Of a stretch of DNA of 64,000 bases, positions 21,075 through 31,625 are shown piece by piece. Location: NCBI GenBank assembly GCA_019635635.1, contig JAHBZB010000001.1:434001-498000 (forward strand), read 5' to 3'. This DNA comes from Xanthobacteraceae bacterium. Its GTDB lineage: Bacteria > Pseudomonadota > Alphaproteobacteria > Rhizobiales > Xanthobacteraceae. The position numbers and the translations under genes were made by a program. The notes below the pieces were generated by a model, which searched no databases, was not told the origin of the DNA, and was given only the letters and a program-made list of their open reading frames with translations. The number at the start of each line of letters is the position of its first letter. Within the stretch, counting starts at the first letter, position 1.

Positions 21075-24000
21075 ATGAGTCCCCTTCCCCGCGTTTTCAC
21101 GATTCCGCCGACCGTATCGTTTTTGCCCGCACTTGCGCGCGGCATTCTCGACGGCAAAATCGTGCCGGGTTTCAACCCGCGCGGGAAACCGGAACTCCTG
21201 GCCTCGGCTACGATCTACCTGCCGACGCGGCGCGCCGCGCGCGCGCTCGCCGAAGCATTCTTGCAGGAGACGAAAGCCGACGCGCTTTTGCTTCCCCGCA
21301 TCGTGCCGCTCGGCGATGTCGATGAAGAAGCTTTCGCTTTCGAAGGCGGCGATCTCGAGCCGCTTGCGCCCGCGATCAGCGTCGGCGAGCGCAGGCTCGC
21401 GCTTGCCAAGCTGATCTCGGGGTTCGCACATAGCGCAGACCGGCCGCTTCCCGAATCTCCCGCGATTGCGATCGCGCTCGCCGACGAACTCGCGCACCTG
21501 ATCGACGACTTCATCACCGCGGACAAGGATTTTTCCGAAGCGCAGAACGCGGTCGAAGGCGAGTTCGACGAATACTGGGACCGCTCGCGCGCGTTTCTCG
21601 GAATCGTCGATCAGGGCTGGAACGGCTTTCTCAAAGAGCACGGCAAGATCGACGCCGCCCGCCGCCGCGATCAACTGCTCGCGCGCGAGGCCGAGCGGCT
21701 TGCGAATTCGAATGCAGGTCCTGTGATCGCGGCGGGCTCCACCGGCACGCTGCCGAAAGTCGCAGGACTGATGTGGGTCATCGCGCGGCACCCGCAAGGT
21801 GCGGTCGTGCTGCCGGGCCTCGACCAGTTGCTCGACGGCGAAGCGTTCGCGCTGATCGACGGCGACGCCGAGCCGATGCCCGGTCATCCGCAGTTCGGTC
21901 TGAGGCGCCTGTTGCAGCGGATCGGGATCGAACGCGATGCGGTGACGCCGCTTGGCGTTGCGGACAATCTGGCGCGCGAAGAAATTCTTTCGCTCGCATT
22001 CCGGCCGCAGCCGAAGTCCGGCGAAAGCGCGCGACGGATCGCGCCCGGACATTCGCTGCAAGGCGTCACGCTGATCGAAGCCACCGACGCGCGCGAGGAA
22101 GCCCTTGCCATCGCAATCGCACTTCGCGAGGCCATGCAGCAGGAAAAGACCGCGGCGCTGGTAACGCCCGACCGCGCGCTGGCGCGCCGCGTCTGCGCGG
22201 AGTTGACGCGCTGGAACATCGAGATCGACGATTCCGCGGGCCTGCCGCTTGCCGACAGCGAAGCGGGACGGCTTGCGCAACTGACCGCGAAGGCCGCGAC
22301 GGATGATGCCGCGCCATCGGCGCTGCTCGCCTTCCTCACGCATCCTTACATGCGGTCCTCGTTTGCCGCGGATGACGTGGCGCTTCTCGAAATCGCCTGC
22401 CTGCGCGGGCCGCGGCCCGAAGGTGGTGCTGCCGGGATTCCCGGCGCACTTGAAGCCAAGCGCAGAGATACATTCCACCGTAGCGACCGGCGCAGCCGCT
22501 TCGCGCAGGAAGATTGGGACCGCGCATCCGGCCTAGCCGCCCGGCTTGCGCAACTGCTTGCGCCACTCTCGGCGCTCGCAAAGGGAGAGCATGCCTTCGC
22601 AAAAATCGCCGCCGCGCATTTCGCCGCGCTGCTGCCTGTTCTTGCCGAGAACGAGAATGCCGGCTGCGCGGAAATCCTCGACGCGATCGAGGCGCTATCG
22701 GAAGCGGGCAACGCAGCGCCGGAATTTTCGCTTTCCGATTACGCCGAAGCCTTTCCTTCCACCATTCGCGAAGCGGTGTTGCGGCCCGCGCGCGCAGAAA
22801 ATACGCGGCTTCGCATCCTAGGGCCGCTCGAAGCGCGCATGATTTCGGCGGACCGCATCGTGCTAGGCGGCCTTTGCGAAGGCGTGTGGCCGCCCGAAGC
22901 GCATACCGATTCCTGGCTTAACCGCCCGATGCGCAAGCATCTATGCCTCGACCTGCCGGAGCGGCGGATTGGGCTTTCCGCACACGATTTCGTGCAGGCC
23001 GCCGGCAACCGTGAGCTTTTCCTGACCCGCGCGCGCAAGCAGAACGGAGTCGAGACCATCGCGTCGCGTTTCGTGCAGCGATTGTCTGCGGTTGCCGACG
23101 AAGGCGACTGGGACGAGGCGAGGAAGAACGGCGAGCGGTATCTTCGTTTTGCGCGCGGCCTCGAAGCGGCGGCGCCCGAAGATGCTGCGACACCACCCGC
23201 GCCGAAGCCCCCGCTTGCTTCGCGCCCCCGCAGCTTCAGCATGAGCGACATGCGGGATCTCGCGCGCGATCCCTATTCGATCTATGCGCGGAAGATTCTC
23301 CGGCTCCAGAAACTCGAGGCGATCGACGAAGAGCCGGGGGTCGCGGACCGCGGCACGCTGTTGCACGAGATTCTCTCGAAATTCGCGGCCCGCCATCCCG
23401 GCGCGCTCCCCGCCTCGGCGCTCGACGACATGCTCGAAATCGGCCGCGGGGAGTTCGCATCCCTGCAAAGCCATCCGGCTGCAATCGCGATCTGGTGGCC
23501 GCGTTTCGAGCGCGCGGCGAAATGGTTTGTCGCGGAAGAACGCAAGCGCCGCGCGAACATTGCACGCATTCATTCGGAAGTCGGCGGGAAGCTCGAGATC
23601 GACGCGGGCGGCACGCGATTCACGCTGACCGCGCGCGCCGACCGGATCGAAGTGAGAGTGGACGACAAACTTTCGGTGCTCGATTTCAAGACCGGAGTTC
23701 CGCCAACGTACAAGGCCGCGATCCTCGGCTTCGAGCCGCAACTGCTTTTGGAAGCTGCGATCGCGCGCAACGGCGGCTTCGAGAATATCGAAGGCGGCGA
23801 TCTTGCCGAGGTCGGCCCGATCAGGATTTCGGGCGGGCAGCCGCCCGGCGAGTTCGCGCTGTTCGAACCGGCGAACAGCAAGGACTTCAAATCGGTCGCG
23901 GAGCCGCGCGGGATCGTGGGCGAAGATCATCTCGACAAGGCCGCGGAATACGCGCTCGCGGGCGCGCGCCGGCTGCTTGCGGAATATACCAAGCAAGCGA

Positions 24001-24095
24001 CCGCCTATCCGTTCGCACCGCGCGTACAGTGGCAGAAAGAATATAACGACTACGAACATCTCGCCCGCTTCAAGGAATGGTCGGAGGGCGAATGA
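21075..24095 (+). CDS. addB: Double-strand break repair protein AddB
   Basis: Second subunit of the AddAB helicase-nuclease, the alphaproteobacterial counterpart of RecBCD, which resects DNA ends for RecA. It has 1006 residues from ATG 21075. The degenerate helicase part opens with FTIPPTVSFLPALARG, typical of alphaproteobacterial AddB. The C-terminal PD-(D/E)XK nuclease has GTLLHEIL, then TARADRIE and LDFKTG, with the catalytic Asp and Lys. It follows murU by 11 bp, and its stop overlaps the addA start (ATGA), so the subunits are translationally coupled. Confidence 0.95.
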   Translation: MSPLPRVFTIPPTVSFLPALARGILDGKIVPGFNPRGKPELLASATIYLPTRRAARALAEAFLQETKADALLLPRIVPLGDVDEEAFAFEGGDLEPLAPAISVGERRLALAKLISGFAHSADRPLPESPAIAIALADELAHLIDDFITADKDFSEAQNAVEGEFDEYWDRSRAFLGIVDQGWNGFLKEHGKIDAARRRDQLLAREAERLANSNAGPVIAAGSTGTLPKVAGLMWVIARHPQGAVVLPGLDQLLDGEAFALIDGDAEPMPGHPQFGLRRLLQRIGIERDAVTPLGVADNLAREEILSLAFRPQPKSGESARRIAPGHSLQGVTLIEATDAREEALAIAIALREAMQQEKTAALVTPDRALARRVCAELTRWNIEIDDSAGLPLADSEAGRLAQLTAKAATDDAAPSALLAFLTHPYMRSSFAADDVALLEIACLRGPRPEGGAAGIPGALEAKRRDTFHRSDRRSRFAQEDWDRASGLAARLAQLLAPLSALAKGEHAFAKIAAAHFAALLPVLAENENAGCAEILDAIEALSEAGNAAPEFSLSDYAEAFPSTIREAVLRPARAENTRLRILGPLEARMISADRIVLGGLCEGVWPPEAHTDSWLNRPMRKHLCLDLPERRIGLSAHDFVQAAGNRELFLTRARKQNGVETIASRFVQRLSAVADEGDWDEARKNGERYLRFARGLEAAAPEDAATPPAPKPPLASRPRSFSMSDMRDLARDPYSIYARKILRLQKLEAIDEEPGVADRGTLLHEILSKFAARHPGALPASALDDMLEIGRGEFASLQSHPAAIAIWWPRFERAAKWFVAEERKRRANIARIHSEVGGKLEIDAGGTRFTLTARADRIEVRVDDKLSVLDFKTGVPPTYKAAILGFEPQLLLEAAIARNGGFENIEGGDLAEVGPIRISGGQPPGEFALFEPANSKDFKSVAEPRGIVGEDHLDKAAEYALAGARRLLAEYTKQATAYPFAPRVQWQKEYNDYEHLARFKEWSEGE

Positions 24096-27000
24096 ACGAG
24101 CGCGCGCAACCCTCCCCGCAGGCACAGGCTTCCGATCCGCGCGCGTCGGCGTGGGTTTCGGCGAACGCAGGTTCGGGCAAGACCACGGTGCTCGTGCGCC
24201 GCGTGATCCGGCTTCTCCTCGACGGCGTGCCGCCGGGGCGGATTTTGTGCCTCACCTATACGAAAGCTGCCGCCGCGCACATGGCGAATAAAGTGCTGGA
24301 GCGGCTTTCGGCATGGGTGCGGCTCGACGACGACGCGCTCGACCGGGCGATTTCCGAAATCGAACCCGGCACACCCGATGCCGCGCGCCGCGCCGCTGCA
24401 CGGAGATTGTTCGCGGCAGCGCTCGAAACGCCGGGCGGGCTGAAAGTGCAGACGATCCATGCCTTCTGCGACCGCGTCTTGCACATGTTCCCGGTCGAGG
24501 CGGACGCGCCCGCGGGCTTCGAAGTGCTCGACGAAATGGGCGAGAGCGATCTCCTGGAGGCCGCAAGGTTGGACGTGCTGTTGCGCGCGGGCCGCGAACC
24601 CGGTTCCGCATTAGGGCGTGCGCTCGCCTATTGCGTCGAAACGGCCGGCGACGACACGATCGAGAAAGTGATCGCGGAAGCCGTGCGCGAGCGGGAGCAT
24701 CTTCACGCCTTCGACTACGATGCGGCGAGAGCCGCGATGCTTTCGGCGCTCGGACTCGACGTGGACGAGACACACGCGAAAATATCAGGCGCGATTCTGT
24801 CGGGCGGTACGCTGCCGGATAGCGAATGGCAAGCGACTGCGCTGTCGCTGCAAGCCTTCAGCGGCAACGCGGCGAAGACCGGCGCGGCACTTTCGCAGGC
24901 CATAAGCGCACCGGACGGCGAACGGCTCGGCGCTTATCTCGGTGTCTTCTTCACCGCGAAAGGCGAGCCCAAAGCGGACACTTCTTTCGGTGCGAAAGGC
25001 GATCTCGCGAAAATCGCCGCAGTCCGCGACTGGCTTTTTGCCGAACGTGATCGCCTCGTGCCACTCCTGCAAAAGCTTCGCGCGGCGACCGAATGCGACC
25101 GGTCCTGCGCGCTGCTCACGCTCGCGGCCGCCGTGTTCAAGCGCTACGAGACGCTGAAACGCCAGCGCGGCGTGCTCGATTTCTCCGATCTCGTGATCCG
25201 CACGGTCGAACTGCTCGAGCGCGAAAGCTCGGCCTGGGTGCATTACAAGCTCGACGGCGGCATCGAGCATATTCTGGTCGACGAGGCGCAGGACACGAGC
25301 CCGGAACAATGGCGGATTATCGCCAAGCTCGCGGAAGAATTTTTCGCGGGCAAAGGCGCCTCGGAGCGCAACCGCACGATTTTCGCGGTCGGCGACGAGA
25401 AGCAGTCGATCTTCAGCTTTCAGGGCGCGGACCCGCAGCGCTTCGTGCAGATGCGAGATCAATTCGCGAGAAAGATCGGTGCGAGCGGGGCTACGCTCGA
25501 GCAGCCGCGGCTGCGGCTTTCCTACCGCTCGACCACGATCGTGCTCGGCGCGGTCGATAAAGTGTTCGAGGAAAAAGACGCGCGCAAAGGCTTATCCGCG
25601 CACGATGCGCAAGGGCCGCAGCACGAAGCCGTGCGGCAGAACGCTCCCGGCATGGTCGAAATCTGGAAGCCGGTGAAAGCCAAAAACGAGGGGGGCGAAG
25701 ACGAGGGCTGGGACAAGCCGTTCGATACCGCGCGCGAGGCCTCCGCGCCGGTGCAGCTCGCGCAGCAGATCGCGAAAGCCGTGCGCCATTGGACGAACGG
25801 CGGCCTTTCGATCGGCGACCGCAAGAACGGCGAGACGCCGCGCGCGGTGACGCCGGGCGACATCATCATCCTTGTGCAAAGCCGGGGTGCGCTGTTCGAC
25901 GCGATCCTGCGCATACTCAAGAAAGAAAGCATCCCGGTCGCAGGCGCGGACCGGCTGCGGCTCACCGAGAATATCGCGGTGATGGACTTGCTCGCGCTCG
26001 GCGACGCGCTGTTGCTGTCGGAAGACGATCTCTCCCTCGCCTGCGTGCTGAAGTCGCCGTTGTTTCATTTCACCGACGAGGATCTGTTCGCGCTCTGCCA
26101 TGCCCGCAGCGACGCGCTCCGGCAAAGTCTCGCCGCTTCAAGCGAGCCGCGCTTTGCCGAGGCCGCGCGCGTGCTTTCGCGCTGGCAAGAACTTGCCGCG
26201 CATCTGCGGCCGTTCGATTTCTATTCGCGCGTACTCGGCCGGGACGGCGGCAGGAAGAAAATGATCGCGCGTCTCGGCGCGGAAGCCGCCGACGCGCTCG
26301 ACGAATTTCTTGCGGCGGCCCTCTCCTACGAATCCTACGAAACGCCGTCGCTGCACGGTTTTTTGAGTTTCCTGCGGCGGGCGGACGCCGAGATCAAGCG
26401 CGATCTCGAGGCGGAAGGCAACGCGGTGCGCGTGATGACGGTGCATGGCGTGAAAGGCCTCGAAGCGCCGGTCGTGGTGCTTGCCGATACGACGGCGCTG
26501 CCGCACGCAAGCAAGGACCCGCGCGTGGTGCCGGTCGCGCGAGCGGACGCGCCGGACGGCGCCTTGCCCGCCCTGATCTGGGCGGCGCGCAAGGAAGATA
26601 GTTCAACCAAACTGAACGACGCGCGCGGCGAGGTCCGCGAGCTTCGTCTCGAAGAGTATCGCCGTTTGCTTTACGTCGCGCTGACACGCGCGGCGGATGC
26701 GCTCGTCGTCTGCGGCTACCTCAACAAAAAGCAGAAGGGGCCGGACGAAGGCTCCTGGTACCATCTCGTGGATTCGGCGCTTGCGAAAGACACCGCACGG
26801 ATCACCGAACACGAAGTGGGCTATAGCGCCGAGAGAATTCTCCGCTGGCGCACGCCCGCTTTCGAAACGGTTAGTGCTTCAGAGACAGCGCCATCACCGA
26901 TAACGCCCGAACTGCCGGATTGGCTTCGCGCGGGATGGGCCCATACCGGCGGCGAACGCAAGCGGCTTCGGCCTTCACGCACGACGCGCGGCGCGCGCGC

Positions 27001-27550
27001 GAAAGAAGCGCCGGAAAGCAAAGGCGGCCGCGTGCGCGGCATTCTCCTGCACCGGCTCCTGCAATCACTGCCCGAACTTCCCGCAAGCGAACGCGAGGCG
27101 GCGGCCATTCGTTATCTGAAACAGGCCGCACCCGAGCTTGTGGAAGCATCGCAAGCCGCACTCGCCGCGGAAGCGCTGCGCGTGATCGCAGAGCCTGCGT
27201 GCTCCAAGTTATTCGGCCCCGGCAGCCGCGCCGAGCCGGAACTGATCGCGCTGATCGAAGACGTGGAAATTTCCGCGCGACTCGACCGCATCGTGATCGA
27301 GGGCGACGAGGTGACGTTCGCCGACTTCAAGTCCGACGCCGTGGTCCCGGCTTCCGCTGCCGCGATCCCGTCCCATTATGTGACGCAGCTCGCAGCCTAT
27401 CGCGCGGCACTTCTGAAAACCTATCCGGGCAAGCGCATCCGCGCGCTGCTGATTTTCACGGCAGGCCCGCGCGTTTTCGAAATACTTGAGGAATCGCTCG
27501 AATCCGCCTGGCGGGAGCGCAAAACGCAAGGCAACCCTGCGTTCGCCTAA
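24092..27550 (+). CDS. addA: Double-strand break repair helicase AddA
   Basis: UvrD/Rep-type superfamily 1A helicase and nuclease subunit of AddAB. It has 1152 residues. Motif Ia/Walker A is ANAGSGKTTVLVRRV (about residue 20). LVDEAQDTSPEQW is motif II, VGDEKQSIFSFQGADP motif III, and VMTVHGVKGLEAPVV motif V; YVALTRAADALVV is motif VI. The C-terminal RecB-type nuclease has RLDRIV and ADFKSD. The chosen ATG 24092 overlaps the addB stop; a start 15 bases upstream is possible but would sit inside addB. Confidence 0.95.
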   Translation: MNERAQPSPQAQASDPRASAWVSANAGSGKTTVLVRRVIRLLLDGVPPGRILCLTYTKAAAAHMANKVLERLSAWVRLDDDALDRAISEIEPGTPDAARRAAARRLFAAALETPGGLKVQTIHAFCDRVLHMFPVEADAPAGFEVLDEMGESDLLEAARLDVLLRAGREPGSALGRALAYCVETAGDDTIEKVIAEAVREREHLHAFDYDAARAAMLSALGLDVDETHAKISGAILSGGTLPDSEWQATALSLQAFSGNAAKTGAALSQAISAPDGERLGAYLGVFFTAKGEPKADTSFGAKGDLAKIAAVRDWLFAERDRLVPLLQKLRAATECDRSCALLTLAAAVFKRYETLKRQRGVLDFSDLVIRTVELLERESSAWVHYKLDGGIEHILVDEAQDTSPEQWRIIAKLAEEFFAGKGASERNRTIFAVGDEKQSIFSFQGADPQRFVQMRDQFARKIGASGATLEQPRLRLSYRSTTIVLGAVDKVFEEKDARKGLSAHDAQGPQHEAVRQNAPGMVEIWKPVKAKNEGGEDEGWDKPFDTAREASAPVQLAQQIAKAVRHWTNGGLSIGDRKNGETPRAVTPGDIIILVQSRGALFDAILRILKKESIPVAGADRLRLTENIAVMDLLALGDALLLSEDDLSLACVLKSPLFHFTDEDLFALCHARSDALRQSLAASSEPRFAEAARVLSRWQELAAHLRPFDFYSRVLGRDGGRKKMIARLGAEAADALDEFLAAALSYESYETPSLHGFLSFLRRADAEIKRDLEAEGNAVRVMTVHGVKGLEAPVVVLADTTALPHASKDPRVVPVARADAPDGALPALIWAARKEDSSTKLNDARGEVRELRLEEYRRLLYVALTRAADALVVCGYLNKKQKGPDEGSWYHLVDSALAKDTARITEHEVGYSAERILRWRTPAFETVSASETAPSPITPELPDWLRAGWAHTGGERKRLRPSRTTRGARAKEAPESKGGRVRGILLHRLLQSLPELPASEREAAAIRYLKQAAPELVEASQAALAAEALRVIAEPACSKLFGPGSRAEPELIALIEDVEISARLDRIVIEGDEVTFADFKSDAVVPASAAAIPSHYVTQLAAYRAALLKTYPGKRIRALLIFTAGPRVFEILEESLESAWRERKTQGNPAFA

Positions 27551-27557
27551 TCGTGTC

Positions 27558-27586
27558 TTGACCCTGCCGCACGGCAAACCTACCTA
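27558..27586 (+). promoter_or_regulatory. Possible promoter of trxA
   Basis: TTGACC and TACCTA separated by 17 bases, in the 87-bp gap between addA and trxA. The -35 element is good, the -10 element poor. Confidence 0.4.
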
Positions 27587-27637
27587 TGCGCGACAAACGA
27601 CTTTCCCCCCGATTCCAACGTTCCCAAGAGGTCCGTC

Positions 27638-27955
27638 ATGGTCGACAAAGTATCCGACGCTTCCTTCGATAACGACGTGCTCAAATCCACCGAGCCCGTG
27701 CTGGTCGACTTCTGGGCCGAGTGGTGCGGACCCTGCCGGCAGATCGCGCCGGCGCTCGAGGAAATCGCGGGCGCCAACGGCGGCAAGGTCAAGATCGTGA
27801 AGCTCAACGTCGACGAGAATCCGAACGTCGCGTCGAAATACGGGATCATGTCGATCCCGACGCTGATGATCTTCAAGAACGGCGAGATGGCCTCGCGCCT
27901 GATCGGCGCCTATCCCAAGGCGAAGATCGAGCAGTGGATCGACACCACGGTTTAA
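27638..27955 (+). CDS. trxA: Thioredoxin
   Basis: Cytoplasmic disulfide reductase of 105 residues. The active site WCGPCRQ lies in DFWAEWCGPC (about residues 26-35), and the cis-proline loop is MSIPTLMIF. There is no signal peptide. The ATG is preceded by AAGAGGT, a good ribosome binding site. It sits immediately downstream of addA, an arrangement common in alphaproteobacteria. It ends at a hairpin shared with the convergent folC. Confidence 0.97.
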   Translation: MVDKVSDASFDNDVLKSTEPVLVDFWAEWCGPCRQIAPALEEIAGANGGKVKIVKLNVDENPNVASKYGIMSIPTLMIFKNGEMASRLIGAYPKAKIEQWIDTTV

Positions 27956-27978
27956 GTTTCCGCTCGACGGAAGATTGC

Positions 27979-28006
27979 AAACGCCGCCCCTAGCCGGGCG
28001 GCGTTT
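27979..28006. terminator. Bidirectional terminator between trxA and folC
   Basis: Perfect 11-bp hairpin AAACGCCGCCC / GGGCGGCGTTT with a 6-base loop between two convergent genes. It overlaps the last codons of folC. On the plus strand the stem ends in TTT followed by CGTTTG. Confidence 0.7.
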
Positions 28007-29318
28007 CGTTTGCGGCGAGCACTTCGCCTGCGAGATAAAGCGAGCCGGTAATCAACACGCGCGGCGGCGCGGGCAGGTTCAGTTCATTCACGCGGTCGAG
28101 CGCGTCCAGAAATCCGCTCGCCACTTCCGCCTCGATCCCCGCGGCCTGCGCGGCAGCGACGATCTCGGAAGACGGCCGCGAGGCTTCGCCCGGCGGCGAC
28201 ACGCCGAACACATGGCGCGCGATGCCGGAAAAGCGTGAAAGAAAATCGTCGGCACTTTTCGTGTTCAGCATGCCCGCAATCAGCACCAGCGGGCGGGGCA
28301 CACGCTCCTCCATTTCGCCGATGGCGGCCGCGACCGCATCCGCGCCGGCTGCATTATGTCCGCCATCGAGCCAGAGTTCGGAACCCGCGGGCAGCCTTGC
28401 CGCGAGTTTTCCACTCGACAGATTTTGCATGCGCGCAGGCCAGTCGGCCTTCTGCAGGCCCGCTTCCATCGCGCTCGCCGGAATCGCGAGGAACGGGATT
28501 GCCCGCAACGTTGCGACCGCGATGCCCGCGTTCTCGATCTGGTGACGGCCGAACAGACGCGGACGCGGCAGGTCCAGGAGCCCGTTCTCGTCTGAATAGA
28601 CCAGCCGGCCGCCTTCTTCATGCGCGTGCCATTGCTCGCCGGAGACAAAGAGCGGTGCGCCAGCCTTGCGTGCGGCGCGCTCCAACACGCGCAGCGCTTC
28701 ACCGCTCTGCTGCGCGATCACCGCAGGCGAGCCGCGCTTGAAGATGCCCGCCTTCTCGGCCGCGATATTCTCGATCGAAGGTCCCAGATACTCGACGTGA
28801 TCGATTGAGACCGGCGTAATCACGGTCGCGAGCGGATGCTCGATCACATTGGTTGCATCCAGCCTGCCGCCGAGGCCCACCTCGAGCAGCAACACATCGG
28901 CCGGAGTGCGCGAAAACAGCAATAACGCCGCCGCAGTCGTAATCTCGAAAAACGTGATCTCGCCGCCCGCATTTGCGCGCTCGGTTTCCTCGAGGCTTGC
29001 TGCAAGCGCATCGTCGCTTACGATCTTCCCGGCGAGCCGGATGCGCTCGTTGAAATGCACGAGATGGGGCGAGGTATAGACATGCGTGGTCTTGCCCGCG
29101 GCCTCGATCATCGCGCGCAGGAAGGCGACGGTCGAACCCTTGCCGTTGGTGCCGCCGACGTGGATGACCGGCGGCAGTTTCTTTTCCGGATTGCCGAGTG
29201 CGGCAAGCAGCCGGTTCAGGCGGCCGAGCGAAAGGTCGATCCGTTTCGGGTGAAGCGCGCCGAGCCTTGCAAGTACCTTGTCGGCGGAAGACTCCGGCGG
29301 CGTCGTGCCGCTGCTCAA
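27990..29318 (-). CDS. folC: Bifunctional dihydrofolate synthase/folylpolyglutamate synthase
   Basis: Mur-ligase-like ATP enzyme that adds glutamate to dihydropteroate and to reduced folates. It has 442 residues. The P-loop is [14 protein letters not shown], followed by [12 protein letters not shown], the folate-binding loop of Fol[16 protein letters not shown] and [13 protein letters not shown] are further hallmarks. The start is TTG at 29318, overlapping the accD stop as TTGA. The accD-folC pair is conserved in proteobacteria. Confidence 0.95.
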   Translation of the reverse strand: MSSGTTPPESSADKVLARLGALHPKRIDLSLGRLNRLLAALGNPEKKLPPVIHVGGTNGKGSTVAFLRAMIEAAGKTTHVYTSPHLVHFNERIRLAGKIVSDDALAASLEETERANAGGEITFFEITTAAALLLFSRTPADVLLLEVGLGGRLDATNVIEHPLATVITPVSIDHVEYLGPSIENIAAEKAGIFKRGSPAVIAQQSGEALRVLERAARKAGAPLFVSGEQWHAHEEGGRLVYSDENGLLDLPRPRLFGRHQIENAGIAVATLRAIPFLAIPASAMEAGLQKADWPARMQNLSSGKLAARLPAGSELWLDGGHNAAGADAVAAAIGEMEERVPRPLVLIAGMLNTKSADDFLSRFSGIARHVFGVSPPGEASRPSSEIVAAAQAAGIEAEVASGFLDALDRVNELNLPAPPRVLITGSLYLAGEVLAANETPPG

Positions 29319-30211
29319 TTAGAAGCCTCCACGGGCGCGGCGAGCGCCGGCGCCGCTGTGGCAGCGGGCGCCTTGGTCATCAACCGGCAAAGCTGCGCCA
29401 AGGTTTTCCGCATCTCATGGCGATGCACGACGATATCGACCATGCCGTGATCGCGCAGATATTCCGCGCGCTGGAAGCCGGCCGGCAATTTCTCGCGGAT
29501 CGTCTGTTCGATCACGCGCGGGCCGGCGAAGCCGATCAGCGCGCCGGGCTCGGCGATCTGCACGTCGCCCAGCATCGCATAGGACGCGGTGACGCCGCCC
29601 GTAGTCGGATTGGTGAGCACGACGATGTAGGGCTTCTTCGCCTCGCGTAAGCGCTGCACCGCGACCGTGGTGCGCGGCATCTGCATCAGCGAGAGGATAC
29701 CTTCCTGCATGCGTGCGCCGCCGGAGGCGACAAACAGAATGAACGGCGACTTCTTTTCGACCGCAGTCTCAAGACCCTTGATCACCGCTTCGCCCGCGGC
29801 CATGCCGAGCGAGCCGCCCATAAAATCGAAGTCCTGCACCGCGACCACGACCGGCACGCCCTCCAGCTTGCCGTAGCCGAGTTTGACCGCGTCCTGCGCG
29901 CCGGTCTTCGTGCGCGCGTCCCGGATGCGATCCGCGTACTTCTTCTCGTCGCGGAATTTCAGCGGGTCGGCGGCGACACCCGGCACCGCGATGTCGAGCC
30001 AGGTTTCGTTGTCGAAGGTCGATTTCATGCGCGCGGAAGCGCCCATGCGCATGTGATAGTTCGAGCCGGGAATGACCCACTGGTTCGCCTCGACGTCCTT
30101 GTGAAAGACGAGCTGGCCGGTCTCCGGACATTTGATCCAGAGATTCTCCGGCACCTCGCGGCGGCCGAGGAACGAGCGGATTTTCGGGCCTACGTTCGAG
30201 ATCCAGTTCAT
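29315..30211 (-). CDS. accD: Acetyl-CoA carboxylase carboxyltransferase subunit beta
   Basis: Beta subunit of the carboxyltransferase that, with AccA, makes malonyl-CoA for fatty acid synthesis. It has 298 residues. The crotonase-like core shows [23 protein letters not shown] and [16 protein letters not shown]. The N-terminus begins [25 protein letters not shown]. The zinc-ribbon of E. coli AccD is degenerate here: only one Cys (KCPETGQ) is left where four are expected. I believe this is usual in alphaproteobacteria. It lies between trpA and folC and overlaps the folC start. Confidence 0.96.
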   Translation of the reverse strand: MNWISNVGPKIRSFLGRREVPENLWIKCPETGQLVFHKDVEANQWVIPGSNYHMRMGASARMKSTFDNETWLDIAVPGVAADPLKFRDEKKYADRIRDARTKTGAQDAVKLGYGKLEGVPVVVAVQDFDFMGGSLGMAAGEAVIKGLETAVEKKSPFILFVASGGARMQEGILSLMQMPRTTVAVQRLREAKKPYIVVLTNPTTGGVTASYAMLGDVQIAEPGALIGFAGPRVIEQTIREKLPAGFQRAEYLRDHGMVDIVVHRHEMRKTLAQLCRLMTKAPAATAAPALAAPVEASN

Positions 30212-30276
30212 GGCCGGTGCTCCGGGCGAATTTCAACTGACATTATATAGGGTGCGGAAGGCGCGCGCGAAACCGC

Positions 30277-31122
30277 CTATTCGGCGGCCTTGCGGCGCGC
30301 GGAACGCACGCCCTCGGCGAGTGCCGAAACGAGATCGGTTACGGCGTTCACGGTTTTCCCGGTGGCACGGCCTTTTTCGTCGAGGCTCGTGCGGACGGCT
30401 TCGACGAGGGCGGAACCGACGACGGCTGCGTCCGCGCCCATCGCAATCGAACGCGCGTGCTCGGGCGTCTTCAGGCCGAAGCCGACCGCGATCGGCAAAT
30501 TCGTGTGCTTCTTGATGCGCGCGACCGCGTCGATCACGTTTGACGTCTGCGGCGTTGCCGCGCCCGACACGCCCGCGATCGAAACATAATAGACGAAGCC
30601 TGAAGTATTCTTCAGCACCGCAGGCAGCCGCTTGTCGTCGGTCGTCGGTGTCGCGAGGCGAATGAAATTGATTCCCGCCTTCATCGCGGGAAGGCAAAGT
30701 TCTTCGTCCTCTTCCGGCGGCAGATCGACCACGATAAGCCCGTCGACGCCCGCTTCCTTCGCGTCTTTGAGAAACTTGTCGACGCCGTAGATATAGATCG
30801 GGTTGTAGTAGCCCATGAGCACGATCGGCGTCGCATTGTCGCCCGCGCGAAATTCGCGAACCATGGCGATAGTTTTTTTCAGCGACTGTCCCGCCGCCAG
30901 CGCGCGCAGGGAAGAGGCCTGAATCGGCGGGCCGTCGGCCATCGCGTCGGTGAAGGGCACGCCGACTTCGATGATGTCGGCACCGGCCTTCGGCAAGGCT
31001 TTAAGAATCGCGAGCGAGGTGTCGTAATCCGGGTCGCCGCCGGTGATGAATGTGACGAGACCCGCGCGGCCTTCGCGGCCGAGTTCCTTGTAGCGGGTGT
31101 CGATGCGGGTGATAGCGCTCAT
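30277..31122 (-). CDS. trpA: Tryptophan synthase alpha chain
   Basis: Cleaves indole-3-glycerol phosphate to indole, which is channelled to TrpB. The 281-residue TIM barrel has FITGGDPD at the N-terminus, the catalytic Glu in [17 protein letters not shown], and the catalytic Asp in [21 protein letters not shown] is the phosphate-binding part. The ATG overlaps the stop of the upstream small secreted-protein gene (ATGA), which itself overlaps trpB. Expression is therefore probably coupled across trpB, that gene and trpA. Confidence 0.96.
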   Translation of the reverse strand: MSAITRIDTRYKELGREGRAGLVTFITGGDPDYDTSLAILKALPKAGADIIEVGVPFTDAMADGPPIQASSLRALAAGQSLKKTIAMVREFRAGDNATPIVLMGYYNPIYIYGVDKFLKDAKEAGVDGLIVVDLPPEEDEELCLPAMKAGINFIRLATPTTDDKRLPAVLKNTSGFVYYVSIAGVSGAATPQTSNVIDAVARIKKHTNLPIAVGFGLKTPEHARSIAMGADAAVVGSALVEAVRTSLDEKGRATGKTVNAVTDLVSALAEGVRSARRKAAE

Positions 31123-31625
31123 TTGGGCGGGATGGCCTTGATCAGGATTTCGCGCACGACCTTGTCGGGGCAGCGCATCGGATAGGTAACCAGCGTCACT
31201 TTTTCCTTGGTATCGCGGTCGATGAAACTCGTCGTGACCTTGAGATAGGTGCCGTCACGCTCGAAAATATTCTCTTCGTTCAGCGCGAACTTGCGGCGGC
31301 CGTCGGTCTCGGTGCCGGTGCAGGTCGAAGTCTGTTTCTCGGCGTTGAAGGTGCAGGCGCCGCTGGTATCGACCGAGAGCTTCTTCTTCATGCGCGCGAT
31401 CGGCTGGTTCAGCACGGTGAAGAAGCCACCGTCGGCGAAATGCACCGAGAAGCCCGACTGGCAGAACGCCTCGATGATCGCAGGTGCGATCTTCTCGGTC
31501 GGATAGACCCAGGCGCCTTCCTTGATCGGATTCTCCGAGAAGCGCTCCTGCGCGTAGCCTGCAAACCCGCCGCCTGCGAGTAGCGCGGGCACGAGCAGGA
31601 ATTTCGCGAGGCTGCGCGCGTTCAT
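31119..31625 (-). CDS. Secreted hypothetical protein inserted between trpB and trpA
   Basis: A 168-residue protein with an N-terminal signal peptide (basic NARSLAK, hydrophobic [12 protein letters not shown], probable cleavage after GYA near residue 26). The mature part has four cysteines (CQSGF, ACTF, STCTG, RCPDK), suggesting two disulfides, and otherwise looks like a small beta-rich periplasmic domain. I do not recognise the family. Both ends overlap the neighbours as ATGA: its start with the trpB stop and its stop with the trpA start. It must therefore be translated with the trp genes although it is exported. The long upstream extension of the ORF runs antiparallel inside trpB and is discarded. 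Confidence 0.82.
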   Translation of the reverse strand: MNARSLAKFLLVPALLAGGGFAGYAQERFSENPIKEGAWVYPTEKIAPAIIEAFCQSGFSVHFADGGFFTVLNQPIARMKKKLSVDTSGACTFNAEKQTSTCTGTETDGRRKFALNEENIFERDGTYLKVTTSFIDRDTKEKVTLVTYPMRCPDKVVREILIKAIPPK

